Shown: positions 42,850 through 52,978 of the stretch, in pieces
Position numbering within the stretch: position 1 is the first letter of the stretch
Layout of the letters: each line of letters opens with the position of its first letter
NCBI GenBank assembly: GCA_964605795.1
Contig: CAZSDZ010000001.1
Coordinates: 107,301 to 171,300 of the forward strand
DNA length: 64,000 bases
DNA from: JAFGOM01 sp964605795
GTDB taxonomy: Archaea > Halobacteriota > Methanomicrobia > Methanomicrobiales > Methanospirillaceae
Direction of reading: 5' to 3'
Program-made: the position numbers and the translations under genes
The notes under the pieces: model-generated
Seen by the model: only the letters and a program-made list of their open reading frames with translations
The model's database searches: none
What the model was told of the DNA's origin: nothing

Positions 42850-44235
42850 TTACAGGATTGCTGTTGTCTTTTGGTAATACGGCTCCTCGTAGGTATAAAC
42901 CTGCATGGTTGTGCGGGTCTCTTTAATCGTGATTGAATCGGTCCATTCTGCAAATCCGTCACGCTGCAGCGTTACCGTGTGATCACCCGGCAGAAGATTG
43001 GTTATCATCAGATCGGTTGTTCCCATCTGTTTCCCATCGATAAGGACCGTGATCCCTTCCGGATACGAGACGATATAGGCTGATCCTTCCGGATACTCTG
43101 ATATGTTGTGCTGGCCGAATCCCTGGTAAATCGGCTGCATGGCGACGGTTGTCCGACACGAGGGGTACGGTCCGGCAAAGACATCATATGCCCGGACCCA
43201 GTCACGGAATCCGTCCATCTTCAGCCTGACCTGGTAGGTTGCCGGCATAAGATCAGAGATCCTTAACGGGGTTACCCCGTAATATGCACCATTGAGATAG
43301 ACCTCAGCTCCCTGGGGATGGGAATCCATCTGGAAGTTACCGGTTGCTTTCTTTCCCGGCACATTGGGTTCGGTGACCGTGATGCAGTCAGCCTTTGTGT
43401 ATGTGTCAGAAGAGGTACTGTTCATGGCAGTAAGCGTGACCGAGTAGGTTCCGGGTGCACGGTAGACATGGGTCGGGTTCTCAACCACGGTTCCGTTTAC
43501 CACCGATGTTACAAAGGTCTCCCCGTCACCAAAGTTCCAGATAAAGGTCTCGGGCAGTCCTGTCGAGAGATCAACGAACTGAACTTTGAGGGGGGCAAAT
43601 CCGGTTGCCGGGGGGACTACCACGAAGGAGGCGTTGATAATCCCGGCAATGGGTGCAGGAGCTGCATTACTTTCTTCTGGCTCTTCCTGCTGCACCGGAG
43701 TGATTTCAGGAGCAGGTACTTCTTGTGTGGGTGTGGGGACCGGTTCTTTTGGAGCCTCAGTGGCACCGTTCCCGACCTGCACCGTTCCCGGTGTCACCAG
43801 TGCCGGTACGGCATCGCCTGAATCATCGGTGAGTTCACTGACCTGTAAAGAGAACGCTGCAGTACCCTCCCCGACGGCACTGACCGTAAACGAGAAGAGT
43901 TCCACATCGCCCATACCCGGCTCGACGACCTTCTCGAGATCAACAGCGACAACATCAATGGCAGACGCCGGGAATGACTCGGTTGCCTGCGAGAGGAGCG
44001 ACCAGGCAGGGATGCTCACCCCTGAGATAACCGCGACATCAGGTGCTGAACTCATCACCCGGATCTGGTAGCCGGCGACACCCGTATCACACCCGGTCAG
44101 GAGGACCGGTATCACTGCGGTCTCTCCAACAGTGGGAATGGTCATACTTCCAACGGTAATAACCGGCTCTGCACCGGCAAAAGCCGGAATTATCAGTGCC
44201 AGTACGAGAATTAAGAGATATGCTTTGTGTTTCAT
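42850..44235 (-). CDS. Exported protein: cohesin-like domain, PKD domain, two PEGA domains
   Basis: A 461-aa secreted protein. The ATG at 44235 gives a clean signal peptide MKHKAYLLILVLALIIPAFAGA; an upstream ATG at 44244 adds three residues. The mature N-terminus is cohesin-like (about 22-155): VGETAVIPVLLTGCDTGVAGYQ, LFSFTVSAVGEGTAAFSLQV. A Pro/Glu-rich linker, one PKD domain (about 200-290, FIWNFGDGETF) and two PEGA repeats (about 298-365 and 385-445) follow. PEGA and PKD domains are surface-protein modules. It lies 24 bases after the dockerin gene and so is probably co-transcribed. Confidence 0.85.
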   Translation of the reverse strand: MKHKAYLLILVLALIIPAFAGAEPVITVGSMTIPTVGETAVIPVLLTGCDTGVAGYQIRVMSSAPDVAVISGVSIPAWSLLSQATESFPASAIDVVAVDLEKVVEPGMGDVELFSFTVSAVGEGTAAFSLQVSELTDDSGDAVPALVTPGTVQVGNGATEAPKEPVPTPTQEVPAPEITPVQQEEPEESNAAPAPIAGIINASFVVVPPATGFAPLKVQFVDLSTGLPETFIWNFGDGETFVTSVVNGTVVENPTHVYRAPGTYSVTLTAMNSTSSDTYTKADCITVTEPNVPGKKATGNFQMDSHPQGAEVYLNGAYYGVTPLRISDLMPATYQVRLKMDGFRDWVRAYDVFAGPYPSCRTTVAMQPIYQGFGQHNISEYPEGSAYIVSYPEGITVLIDGKQMGTTDLMITNLLPGDHTVTLQRDGFAEWTDSITIKETRTTMQVYTYEEPYYQKTTAIL

Positions 44236-44259
44236 GTGAATCATTGTGTACTCCTTTTT

Positions 44260-47200
44260 TTAGGAAAATGGGAACAGAGGGCTGTAGATCGTGTAAAACA
44301 CGATGAGATCATTTAAGTTTGCCACACCATTGCCATCATAATCAAACGGTGCCGGGGTTGCCGAGCATTCTCCTGCAGTGAGAGTATGGAAGAAGACAAT
44401 GACATCCTGCGAGTTGGCAACGCCGTTTCCGTCAAAGTCATCAACAAGACCGTCGTGGTTTAAGTCCTGCGGCCGGTTTCCATATCCGGTGAAGGGATTG
44501 AGATGGTATGTCGTGAGATTTACCGGACTGGATGTGAGGGTGAGGGGATTTATCCCTTTCTGGCAGTATGTATCTGATGCTGTCATGTTAAAGTTGAGTT
44601 GGGTTGTGCCATTTGCAAGTCCGGAGATGGTAATGTTTCCAAGCGGAACCGGACCGGAGCCAGGGGGAAGCCCGCCGGTAACCGAGAATCCTGAGATGGC
44701 TATCTTGTTGTATGGCTGAACCAACGGGGATGCCGCCCAGGTGAACTTATCTGCTGCGATCCATGACGGTCGGATGGCAGTATTTCTATATGCCGCACGA
44801 TCGGTGCGGTTCAGACTGGTCGTACTCTTGTAATTGTCTATCCCGATATCAGTCTTGTTCAGGTAGACCGGGACCTCGCGCCAGCTGTTTGCACCGCTGA
44901 TAACGGTTATCGGTTCTGTAACGGTCTGGTTGAGGACATAAATAAGTCCCTGCATGTTGGCAGCAAGAACCGTGATGTTGGGTTTTGACTGGGTACTGTT
45001 TCGTGCACCCCAGGCATTGGTAATCGTGAGGTTGACCGCGTATTCTCCAGGACTACTGTACGCATGGGTCGGGTTTTTCGTGGTTGCGTTTGCCGTCCCG
45101 TCTCCAAACTGCCATGCCCAGGCAACCGGACCACCGGTTGAGGTATCGGTAAAGGAGATGGTCTGGCTGACAACCGCACTCGTCGGCGTTGCCGTAAAGT
45201 TCGCAATAAGCGGGGCATACACTCCGATATAGTCTGCAAACCGGTTGTCAGTGCCGGTGTTTTTGTCGCCCAATGTAGTGTTCTTCACTCTGAGGATCGG
45301 CGTGTAGTTACCAAGAGCAGTATAGTACGGGTTACTTGTTACATTGATAAAATCGTTATCTGTTTCACCTACAGGTCGTGAACCGTGTTTGTCCCACGTT
45401 CCATCTCCATTAAAGTCCCACCAGTATTCATCCACCAGGCCCTGTTCATCGGTCATGTTGTTCCTGAAGCTGACATAAAGAGGTGACGTACCGTTAACCG
45501 GGATGGTATTGGGTATCAAATTTGTCGTTGCATTCAGAAGGAAATCAGGGTAAAAACTACCAAGAACCTCAACACACTCGAGCCACTCTTTGTAATCAGA
45601 CCCGCACCACCCGCTCACGGTCAGGTTCACAGTATACTTACCGGGCGTAGTGTAGGTGTGAGAGGGATTTTTGAGGGTTGAAGGAGCACTGCTGTCACCA
45701 AAGTTCCAGCTCCAGGTTTGAGGGTTTCCCGTTGATGCATCGGTGAACTGGACGGTAAGGGGTGCCTCGCCTGAAGCAGGTGACCGGGTAAATACTGCTG
45801 TCTCAATATTGGAAACAGAAATATGTCCTGGAGGGGGGAGGGTTGAAGGTGCACTTCCCGCCGGATTCGTGCCGGTAAGCGAGACCGTAAATTTGTTTGC
45901 TGCAGCATACGTATGGGTAGGATCTCTTAGCGTTGAGGTAAACCCGTCACCGAAATTCCAGAGAAACGCTGTTGGTTGATCAAACTGACCATAATCTGAT
46001 AAAGAGTAATCGTATTGGAAACTGATGAGATCTCCTGCACACGCTGTAGTCGGTGTGGCATTCAGAGCAACTTTTGGCGGTGCATACACGTGAACATATC
46101 CAACTCCGTTTGCAGTTCGCTGCGTTGAAGCACCTGCTCCACAGGCATCGGTTACCGTTAGCGCTACATTATAGGCACCCGGAACCGTAAATGTGTGTGT
46201 CGGGTTCGCTGCAGTAGAGTTGCCGGTTCCATCACCAAAGTTCCATTGGTAATTTGTTGCAGACCCACTTGTAATATTTGAGAGAAAGACCTTTGCAGAG
46301 TTGACACTGATATTAACCGGTTCGGTCGCCTGTGGGAAACCCTGGACCGTGAAATTGACCACAGGAACCCCACCACAGACCTTAATGTAATCATCCTCTT
46401 TCACAGAAACCGGGTCACTAACCGGGTCACTGCCAAGGATCATTAATCTCATCGTGACATCATACATGCCAGGGGTGTAATATCGATGAGTTGTATCACA
46501 AGGCGAACCATCGCAGGAAGTTGAATTTCCGTCACCAAATATCCAAATCGTCCGGTAGATATTGGGATTAAACGCAGTGAGATCAGTGAATGTCACATCA
46601 AGTGGTGCAGAACCAGACGTAGGAACAGCACTAAAATCAGGAGATATGGATATATGACCCAGTTTCGTGATGAATGCATCGTAATTACCGGAAAGATAGT
46701 TTGCTTGATACCAGGATTCTGAACCGGTCTCGTTAAACCACCGGTAGACCGGGAACGTGTCAGGGCAGGTGGTTGGATCACACTGGTATTGCGAGAGTGA
46801 CTTTGTATACCCAGCAATATATGCTCCATAACTAGAATCAACAGCTATTGCTGCCCCGACATCATCATTATATCCACCAAAGGTGGTTGAGTATTCGAAG
46901 TACCGCATGTCAGGCTGGTAACAAGTCACGAAAACATCCTGGTTTCCGTTATTGGTATTTTTTAGTGATTTTTCCCATGGGAAATCCAATGACTTGGTAT
47001 ATCCGGTGACGTACGGCCGGTCAAGGTCATCGACGGCGATGCCAAGACCCCAGTCCTCGCTACTCCCTCCAAGATAGGTTGAGTACTCAAGACTGTCACC
47101 GTCACTTGCAAACTTCGTGACAAAGGCATCCTTGTCAAACAGATCCTGTGCATACCCTTTCTCGCTCTGCTGGGGCTTTTCTGTCGGGAAATCGGTCGAT

Positions 47201-48906
47201 GCGGTCGCACCGGTCACGTAGGCACACCCTTCGGCGTCAACGGCAACCGCAGTTCCGTAATCCCACCCGCTCTTCCCTCCGAGGTACGACGCATACCTGA
47301 CTGGGGATCCGGCATCAAAATTCATCTTAAAGATAAACGCATCGCCACCACCCTGAATCGTCTTGAACTTCCCGGGCACTCCAACCGGGATAAGGTTGCT
47401 TGATGTCGTTGACCCGGCAATATAGGCATAGCCAAAGTCATCAACCGCAATCCCGTTCCCGACATCATTTGCATGACCACTGATATAGGTAGAATAGGTC
47501 AACTTATTACCAGCAGGGTTTATCTTGGTGGCAAAGGCGTCACCCATCAGGGCATCAGGATTCGGTATTTTCTGGTATGCACCGGTGGTCACCGGGTACC
47601 GGCTGCTTTTTTCTTTAAACTGGAAATTACCGGTTGTCTCACCAGTGATATAAGCCGAGCCATCGGAATGTACCGCAATAGCATTTGCTGTGTCACTTGC
47701 TTCACCTCCGATATACGAAGAGTACAGAATTGAGTTTCCGGATGAGAGGATCTTGGTCACAAAGGCATCATCCTGCCCTCTAAGGGAACCTCCCCCGGCC
47801 CAGTTGCCAAAAACAGGAAAATCGGTTGAGTAGGTATTACCACAGACGTACATATCACCAAACTGGTCAACCGCTATTCCCCTGCCAAAGTCTCCCTTTG
47901 CCCCGCCAAGATAGGTCGAGAACTCAAGCGTTGCATTCGTGTGACCCGGCGACGGGTACCGTATCTTGCTTACGAATGCATCAGTGCTGCCATGGCAGTA
48001 GTATCCATTATAAACCTTTGGGGGCGGCGTCAAGCCGGTCGGAGTCGTATTAGGAAAGTTACAGGATGCCGTATACCCGCAGATATAGGCATTGCCACTG
48101 TTATCTGCCGCTATCCCAAGACCCTGGTCTTCATACGTCCCACCGAGATAGGACGAGTACGCGATATAGGGATCGATGATGAGCTCTTTTGTCTCATCAT
48201 AGGCCCCGACAAGAAAGCCGACTGTCTCCTCGTCGATGATAACAAACGCAGAGGCTACCGACTGCTCTTCCCCGTCCTCTATCTGGTAAGACCGGGGAGC
48301 CTGCTCATAGACCTGACCAAAGGGAGTGTTCACAATGAGACTGCCATCTGATCCAAGACTAATGCCGTCAGCGCCGCTATACTGCATCCTGATAAGTTCG
48401 GGATCAGCATAGGCATCAAGGATATACTCCCGTTTGATAAGACCGTCTTTCCCGGATAAGGAGAGATCAATGCCGGGATAGAGATCAGAGTACAGGATCC
48501 TGGTATATGCAGGAACATCGGTCTTCCATGATTCCGGATCAGACCCCAAAAGATAATTGATGACCCCGTCACTCTTCTCTACTCCGACAACCGAAGCCTC
48601 TTGCCTCTTTCCGGCAAGGTTCATCTTCACTGAACCAAAGAGCAGATCTCCACCGGCATCTTCATCCATAACCCCGGAGATAAGCGTTCCGTTATCAGTG
48701 AAAAAAAAGACCTTATCAGCGGTCTCGGTATAATACTTCACCTCGAGCGGGTATTTTCCCTGATTCTCAATAAAAATAAATGGCAGGGCCACAGAGACTG
48801 GCCCGGTGCCGGTGTCATCCGCAAACGCCGGTGCTGTTACGGCACACACCGTACAGACAATCAGCAGGAGCGCGAATCGGTTTACGCTACATATTTGTTT
48901 CGCCAT
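44260..48906 (-). CDS. Giant exported protein: SBBP repeats, six PKD domains, C-terminal dockerin
   Basis: A 1548-aa secreted protein. Signal peptide about 1-29; an FIENQGKYPLEVKYY N-terminal domain typical of SBBP proteins to about 230; some nine propeller-like SBBP repeats (YSTYLGG ... D.GxGIAVD ... AYVTGYT) to about 760; six PKD domains to about 1320; a further beta-sandwich rich in Asn-x-Thr/Ser (possibly cohesin-like) to about 1480; and a dockerin in the last 70 residues. The dockerin has two canonical calcium loops, DFDGNGVANSQD and DYDGNGVANLND, each followed by a hydrophobic helix. Many N-glycosylation sequons are present. Leads the three-gene surface cluster. Confidence 0.88.
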   Translation of the reverse strand: MAKQICSVNRFALLLIVCTVCAVTAPAFADDTGTGPVSVALPFIFIENQGKYPLEVKYYTETADKVFFFTDNGTLISGVMDEDAGGDLLFGSVKMNLAGKRQEASVVGVEKSDGVINYLLGSDPESWKTDVPAYTRILYSDLYPGIDLSLSGKDGLIKREYILDAYADPELIRMQYSGADGISLGSDGSLIVNTPFGQVYEQAPRSYQIEDGEEQSVASAFVIIDEETVGFLVGAYDETKELIIDPYIAYSSYLGGTYEDQGLGIAADNSGNAYICGYTASCNFPNTTPTGLTPPPKVYNGYYCHGSTDAFVSKIRYPSPGHTNATLEFSTYLGGAKGDFGRGIAVDQFGDMYVCGNTYSTDFPVFGNWAGGGSLRGQDDAFVTKILSSGNSILYSSYIGGEASDTANAIAVHSDGSAYITGETTGNFQFKEKSSRYPVTTGAYQKIPNPDALMGDAFATKINPAGNKLTYSTYISGHANDVGNGIAVDDFGYAYIAGSTTSSNLIPVGVPGKFKTIQGGGDAFIFKMNFDAGSPVRYASYLGGKSGWDYGTAVAVDAEGCAYVTGATASTDFPTEKPQQSEKGYAQDLFDKDAFVTKFASDGDSLEYSTYLGGSSEDWGLGIAVDDLDRPYVTGYTKSLDFPWEKSLKNTNNGNQDVFVTCYQPDMRYFEYSTTFGGYNDDVGAAIAVDSSYGAYIAGYTKSLSQYQCDPTTCPDTFPVYRWFNETGSESWYQANYLSGNYDAFITKLGHISISPDFSAVPTSGSAPLDVTFTDLTAFNPNIYRTIWIFGDGNSTSCDGSPCDTTHRYYTPGMYDVTMRLMILGSDPVSDPVSVKEDDYIKVCGGVPVVNFTVQGFPQATEPVNISVNSAKVFLSNITSGSATNYQWNFGDGTGNSTAANPTHTFTVPGAYNVALTVTDACGAGASTQRTANGVGYVHVYAPPKVALNATPTTACAGDLISFQYDYSLSDYGQFDQPTAFLWNFGDGFTSTLRDPTHTYAAANKFTVSLTGTNPAGSAPSTLPPPGHISVSNIETAVFTRSPASGEAPLTVQFTDASTGNPQTWSWNFGDSSAPSTLKNPSHTYTTPGKYTVNLTVSGWCGSDYKEWLECVEVLGSFYPDFLLNATTNLIPNTIPVNGTSPLYVSFRNNMTDEQGLVDEYWWDFNGDGTWDKHGSRPVGETDNDFINVTSNPYYTALGNYTPILRVKNTTLGDKNTGTDNRFADYIGVYAPLIANFTATPTSAVVSQTISFTDTSTGGPVAWAWQFGDGTANATTKNPTHAYSSPGEYAVNLTITNAWGARNSTQSKPNITVLAANMQGLIYVLNQTVTEPITVISGANSWREVPVYLNKTDIGIDNYKSTTSLNRTDRAAYRNTAIRPSWIAADKFTWAASPLVQPYNKIAISGFSVTGGLPPGSGPVPLGNITISGLANGTTQLNFNMTASDTYCQKGINPLTLTSSPVNLTTYHLNPFTGYGNRPQDLNHDGLVDDFDGNGVANSQDVIVFFHTLTAGECSATPAPFDYDGNGVANLNDLIVFYTIYSPLFPFS

Positions 48907-49290
48907 GCATTCCTCACCCTTAAACCCTGAAGATCCACCTCATAAATTCCACTAAATATCTATTCTTTTCCTCCATACTGTGACATATGGCGATATTTGT
49001 ACATCTGGTTCAGATACGGGTTCCATTCACCTGAACATGACCATTCTGCAAGGTATGTACAATATGTGAAGCATGTCTCTTACTTTGATTTAAGGTTTTC
49101 TGAAAACTCCTCTCAAAATACCGGTTCTTGCAATCGGTGACCCAAGTAAAAGGCATTAAAACGATAGGGAAAAACGGTGAGATCATTTACATAAACGGCA
49201 CCGGATAGATACGGGTTACGGAAAAAAAGACGGGTTTAAAATTGAAATAAAGGCATCTATAAAAGTCAGCAGATGCCGTGATATCTTTTC
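48907..49290. other. Intergenic region between lysS and the dockerin gene
   Basis: 384 bases without a convincing gene. It contains the lysS 3' stem-loop at its right end and should contain the promoter of the surface-protein cluster toward its left end. Confidence 0.5.
49252..49277 (-). terminator. Stem-loop after lysS
   Basis: GGCATCT (49252-49258) and AGATGCC (49271-49277) are perfect arms around a 12-base loop. On the minus strand the hairpin lies 13 bases after the lysS stop and is followed by a T-rich stretch. Confidence 0.6.
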
Positions 49291-50811
49291 TTATTCGGTG
49301 GAGGGGGCCATGTCCTCTTCGCTTTCGCACTCGACAACCTCCCGTTTCATCTGCGGGAAGAGGATCACTTCCTTGATAGATGTGTGACCAGAGAGAAGCA
49401 TGACAAGCCGATCGATACCGATCCCGACACCGCCTGTCGGTGGCATCCCATACCCGAGTGCGGTGATAAAATCGGTATCAAACATCTGGGCCTCATCGTC
49501 TCCCTCCTCGCGGAGCCGTTCCTGCCTCATGAACCGTTCCATCTGGTCCTCGGGATCGTTTAACTCTGAAAAGCCGTTTGCTATCTCCATGCCGGCAATA
49601 AAGAGTTCAAACCGCTCGACATACCCGTCCTTGCTCCGGTGACGTTTCGCAAGTGGTGAGTTCTCTACCGGGAAGTCATAGATAAACGTCGGCTGCACGA
49701 GGTTATCTTCACAGAACTCTTCAAAGAGAAGAACAAGTGCCTCGGAGGCGGTTTTTACCTCTCCTATCTCTGCCAGTCCCTTCTGCAGCCCCATCTGCTG
49801 AATCTCGGCAAGGGAATGAGTATCAATATCGATACCCGTATACAATGAAACAGCCTCCTGCATGCTCATGGAAGCAAACGGTGCCGAGAAATCCAGTTCT
49901 TCCCCTGACCGGGCCACGATTGTCTTCCCGATACATTCCTGCATGACATACAGGATGATATCCTCGGTTAGACGCATCATATCCTGGTAATCAGCGTATG
50001 CCTGGTATATCTCCACCATGGTAAACTCAGGGTTGTGGCTGGTATCAATATCCTCGTTCCGGAAGTTCTTTGCTATCTCAAACACCTTCTCAAACCCTCC
50101 GATGATAAGACGCTTGAGATACAGTTCAGGAGCAATGCGGAGATACAGGCGCTGTTCTAAGAAGTTATGAAAGGTGGTAAAGGGCCTGGCGTTCGCTCCC
50201 CCGTATACCGGCTGCAGGGTCGGGGTCTCAAACTCGAGGAAGCCGGCATCTGAGAGAAATCTCCTGATACCAGATATCATACGGCTTCGTATCCGGAATG
50301 TCTCCTTACTCTCTTCATTCACAATAAGATCAAGGTACCGCTGCCGGTACCGTTTCTCAAGGTTTACTAATCCGTGAAACTTTTCAGGGAGTGTACAGAG
50401 CGACTTTGTCAGGACTGTTATCTCTTCTGCCGAAACAGATAGCTCTCCAACCTTTGTTTTAAAAACCGGTCCCGTAATTCCGATAAAGTCACCCCGTTCA
50501 ACGGTCTCCTTAAGAAGGTCAAACTGGCCTGTTGGAAGATTATTCTTCTTGACATAGATCTGCATCCGCCCTGACTCATCCCCGAGATCCATAAAAAGAG
50601 TCTTTCCGTGATCCCGGATCCCGTATACCCGGCCTGCAGTAATGACCTTCTCGTTACTGGGATCATGACCGGCATCAGAAAACCGGTCCCTGATCATCTT
50701 CGTGGTATCGATGCGCTGAAATGCCGGGGGATACATCGGGATACCAGCCTGTTTTAGGACATCTCTCTTATTCAGGCGCTGTTTTTCAAAAATGAGTGGA
50801 TAATCTTCCAT
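49291..50811 (-). CDS. lysS: Lysyl-tRNA synthetase, class II
   Basis: A 506-aa enzyme. The N-terminal OB-fold anticodon domain spans about 50-160 (VITAGRVYGIRDHGKTLFMDLGDESG). The catalytic core holds motif 1 near 185 (RSRMISGIRRFLSDAGFLEFETP), motif 2 near 260 (FRNEDIDTSHNPEFTMVEIYQAYAD) and motif 3 near 480 (GVGIGIDRLVMLL). It charges tRNA-Lys. Many methanogens use the unrelated class I enzyme, so a class II gene is worth noting; Methanosarcina has both. It is transcribed singly and followed by a hairpin. Confidence 0.93.
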   Translation of the reverse strand: MEDYPLIFEKQRLNKRDVLKQAGIPMYPPAFQRIDTTKMIRDRFSDAGHDPSNEKVITAGRVYGIRDHGKTLFMDLGDESGRMQIYVKKNNLPTGQFDLLKETVERGDFIGITGPVFKTKVGELSVSAEEITVLTKSLCTLPEKFHGLVNLEKRYRQRYLDLIVNEESKETFRIRSRMISGIRRFLSDAGFLEFETPTLQPVYGGANARPFTTFHNFLEQRLYLRIAPELYLKRLIIGGFEKVFEIAKNFRNEDIDTSHNPEFTMVEIYQAYADYQDMMRLTEDIILYVMQECIGKTIVARSGEELDFSAPFASMSMQEAVSLYTGIDIDTHSLAEIQQMGLQKGLAEIGEVKTASEALVLLFEEFCEDNLVQPTFIYDFPVENSPLAKRHRSKDGYVERFELFIAGMEIANGFSELNDPEDQMERFMRQERLREEGDDEAQMFDTDFITALGYGMPPTGGVGIGIDRLVMLLSGHTSIKEVILFPQMKREVVECESEEDMAPSTE

Positions 50812-51280
50812 TCCTGTGTAACTCCATGGGTTCTCTCGCTACCGGACAGGTACCCTGGTTTGTGAATGTACGGGCACCTTTGACCCTAATCTCTGACTGA
50901 AAACAGGAGGATATGAATATACACCCCCTGGTTTTTTCGTCTTCAGACACGGGTTGTCTGATGTTTCACTAATACTGGCAGGTTCTGATATTTAGTAACT
51001 AGCGAGTAGTATTCCCGGGACTCTGTTTCGATACGGATCTGGTTTTTTAAAAACGGCAATACCGATGCCATTTTTATCAAACCATCGCCCCCTGCAGCTC
51101 TCTCCCTGCCTTTCATGATAACGGTATTCTGCTCAACCAGACCGGGGAATTGCCTGCCTAACGTTTCTTGATAGCGAATTTCAGGCAGTAAAAACCCCAG
51201 GATAATACCCAAAGGATTTATTCTCTGATGCAGATACCTGAAGAGAGAACATTTTTGCTCGTTACCCGATACAAAGAGAC
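50812..51280. other. Divergent intergenic region, lysS / S8-like peptidase
   Basis: 469 bases. A minus-strand frame covers 50943-51344 but invades the peptidase start, lacks a ribosome-binding site and resembles no family, so I do not call it. No RNA structure recognised. Confidence 0.4.
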
Positions 51281-52759
51281 ATGAATCAGAAAAAAGAGAG
51301 TCGCAGAGAATATCCAGGCATGACCATACTCCGGGGTCTGCCAAAAATCATCCTGTACGGCCTCTTTTTCTGCATAATCCTCTCATTTACTTCTGCGGAC
51401 AGCCTGACCGGGGTTTCTGATAATACCGTATCGCAGGAATGTGGGTTTGGATCAGATCTCTCATCCACCCTTATCGCTACGAATGCAGGTGAGAGTATCA
51501 CGAAAGGGGATATCATCGTCAGGAGCAGCGGGCTTCGCGATTTTTACGGGGTCACCGGGAAACAGATCCGCGTCGGTGTGATTGCTGACGGCGTCTCGTC
51601 TTTAGAAGAATCACAGGAAGGAGGAGAACTGCCGGAAGTTATTGTGCTCGACCCGGGAACAGGAGACGAAGGAACAGCAATGCTTGAGATAATCCATGAT
51701 ATCGCCCCTGATGCAGCCCTGTACTTTCATTCCTATGGAGGAAATACCACACGGTTCATCGAGGCGGTACATGCCCTCTCCGATGCCGGATGCCGGATTA
51801 TCTGTGATGATCTCTGCTTCTTCAGCCAGCCGATGTTCGAGGATGGAGAGGTTACCCAGGCAGTTTCCGGAGTAGTACAGAAGAATGACCTGATTTATGT
51901 CACCGTTGCAGGTAACTTTGCACAGAACCATTACCAGGGGATCATAAGACCGGTTTATAATGCCTCTTTTGATAGAATTCTCCATGATTTTAATGGAAAC
52001 GGGGAAACCTCCATCCCGATAACACTCCCGCCACAGACAACCATGCTGGTTACGATGCAGTGGGATGATCCCTGGAATGAACCGATTCATGACCATGACC
52101 TGCTTATTTGGGAAAAGGAGACCGGGATATCACTGGTATCAGGTGAGAACAAAATAGAGTTTCCCAACAACCCGTTTGAACATGCAATGCTTGAGAATAA
52201 TACTGACCTCCCGGTCTCTGTATTCCTGCAGGTGGCACTTGATATCTCAACCGATGCAACCGGGACGATAAAACTATTTATCAGGGGTCTCTCCCCTGAT
52301 GCTGTTACGAGTGACTCGTTCTCAAACCCGACTGGCACGATATTCGGACATGCAGCTGGAGAAGATCTCATCACTGTCGGATCGGTAAGTGCCGATGCCT
52401 ATAACATCATCTCGCCTGACTCATCACAAGGACCGGTTCTCATCAGGTACCCGGAGCAGGTTGTGAGGAAGAAACCAGACATCTGTGCACCTACCAATGT
52501 TCAGATATCAGGAGCAGGCCGGTTCCCGGAAACGTTTCCCGGAACCAGTGCAGCAGCCCCGCATGTTGCAGGAGTTATCGCACAGGTCTGGAGTGCATTT
52601 CCTGACAAAAGCAGCGCCACCATCAGAGAAGCTATCGTAACCGGGGCAACCGATCTGGGAGAGAACGGGTGGGATCCGGTATATGGGTACGGACTTCTCA
52701 ATGCGGACCGGACATACCGGATGTTGTATAATCAGGAGACACCTTTCTTCCGTCTTTAG
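51281..52759 (+). CDS. Exported subtilisin-like (S8/S53) protease with Glu in the His position
   Basis: A 492-aa protein; hydrophobic export signal at about residues 20-39 (a start at Met14 would shorten the basic leader). Catalytic-domain landmarks: Asp103 in GVIADGV, the segment GDEGTAMLEIIHDIAPDA where subtilisins have HGT (Glu130 instead of His), the oxyanion Asn in VAGNFAQ, and Ser423 in PGTSAAAPHVAG. A lectin-like insertion (about 225-345) separates Asn and Ser. Loss of His with retention of Ser, Asp and Glu recalls sedolisins (Ser-Glu-Asp), so it may be active; alternatively it is a pseudoprotease. Confidence 0.8.
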   Translation: MNQKKESRREYPGMTILRGLPKIILYGLFFCIILSFTSADSLTGVSDNTVSQECGFGSDLSSTLIATNAGESITKGDIIVRSSGLRDFYGVTGKQIRVGVIADGVSSLEESQEGGELPEVIVLDPGTGDEGTAMLEIIHDIAPDAALYFHSYGGNTTRFIEAVHALSDAGCRIICDDLCFFSQPMFEDGEVTQAVSGVVQKNDLIYVTVAGNFAQNHYQGIIRPVYNASFDRILHDFNGNGETSIPITLPPQTTMLVTMQWDDPWNEPIHDHDLLIWEKETGISLVSGENKIEFPNNPFEHAMLENNTDLPVSVFLQVALDISTDATGTIKLFIRGLSPDAVTSDSFSNPTGTIFGHAAGEDLITVGSVSADAYNIISPDSSQGPVLIRYPEQVVRKKPDICAPTNVQISGAGRFPETFPGTSAAAPHVAGVIAQVWSAFPDKSSATIREAIVTGATDLGENGWDPVYGYGLLNADRTYRMLYNQETPFFRL

Positions 52760-52882
52760 GCAGGTAAAAACCATGATGCAAATGCCGGACCCGGGTCTCC
52801 ATTATTTTCAGAAGGATTTATTTTTTCCCCAAACATCCGGTTAAATACAACGGATTCCCCGGCATTCCTTTAATTATTAGCG

Positions 52883-52897
52883 GATTGTCGAACAATC
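52883..52897. promoter_or_regulatory. Inverted repeat upstream of cheW
   Basis: GATTGT (52883-52888) and ACAATC (52892-52897) flank CGA, about 80 bases before the cheW ATG. A TATA-like TTAAATACA lies 40 bases upstream. It may be an operator site. Confidence 0.3.
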
Positions 52898-52978
52898 TGT
52901 GACGCTCCTGTCGCATGAGAAGGATTCAATAATGAGTCTGACCATAGTACAGAGAACGAGATATCGGAGGGAACGGGA

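Noticed and set aside
50943..51344. 133-codon minus-strand frame between lysS and the peptidase
   Set aside because: Overlaps the peptidase start antisense, has no ribosome-binding site at its starts and no recognisable domain; most likely chance.
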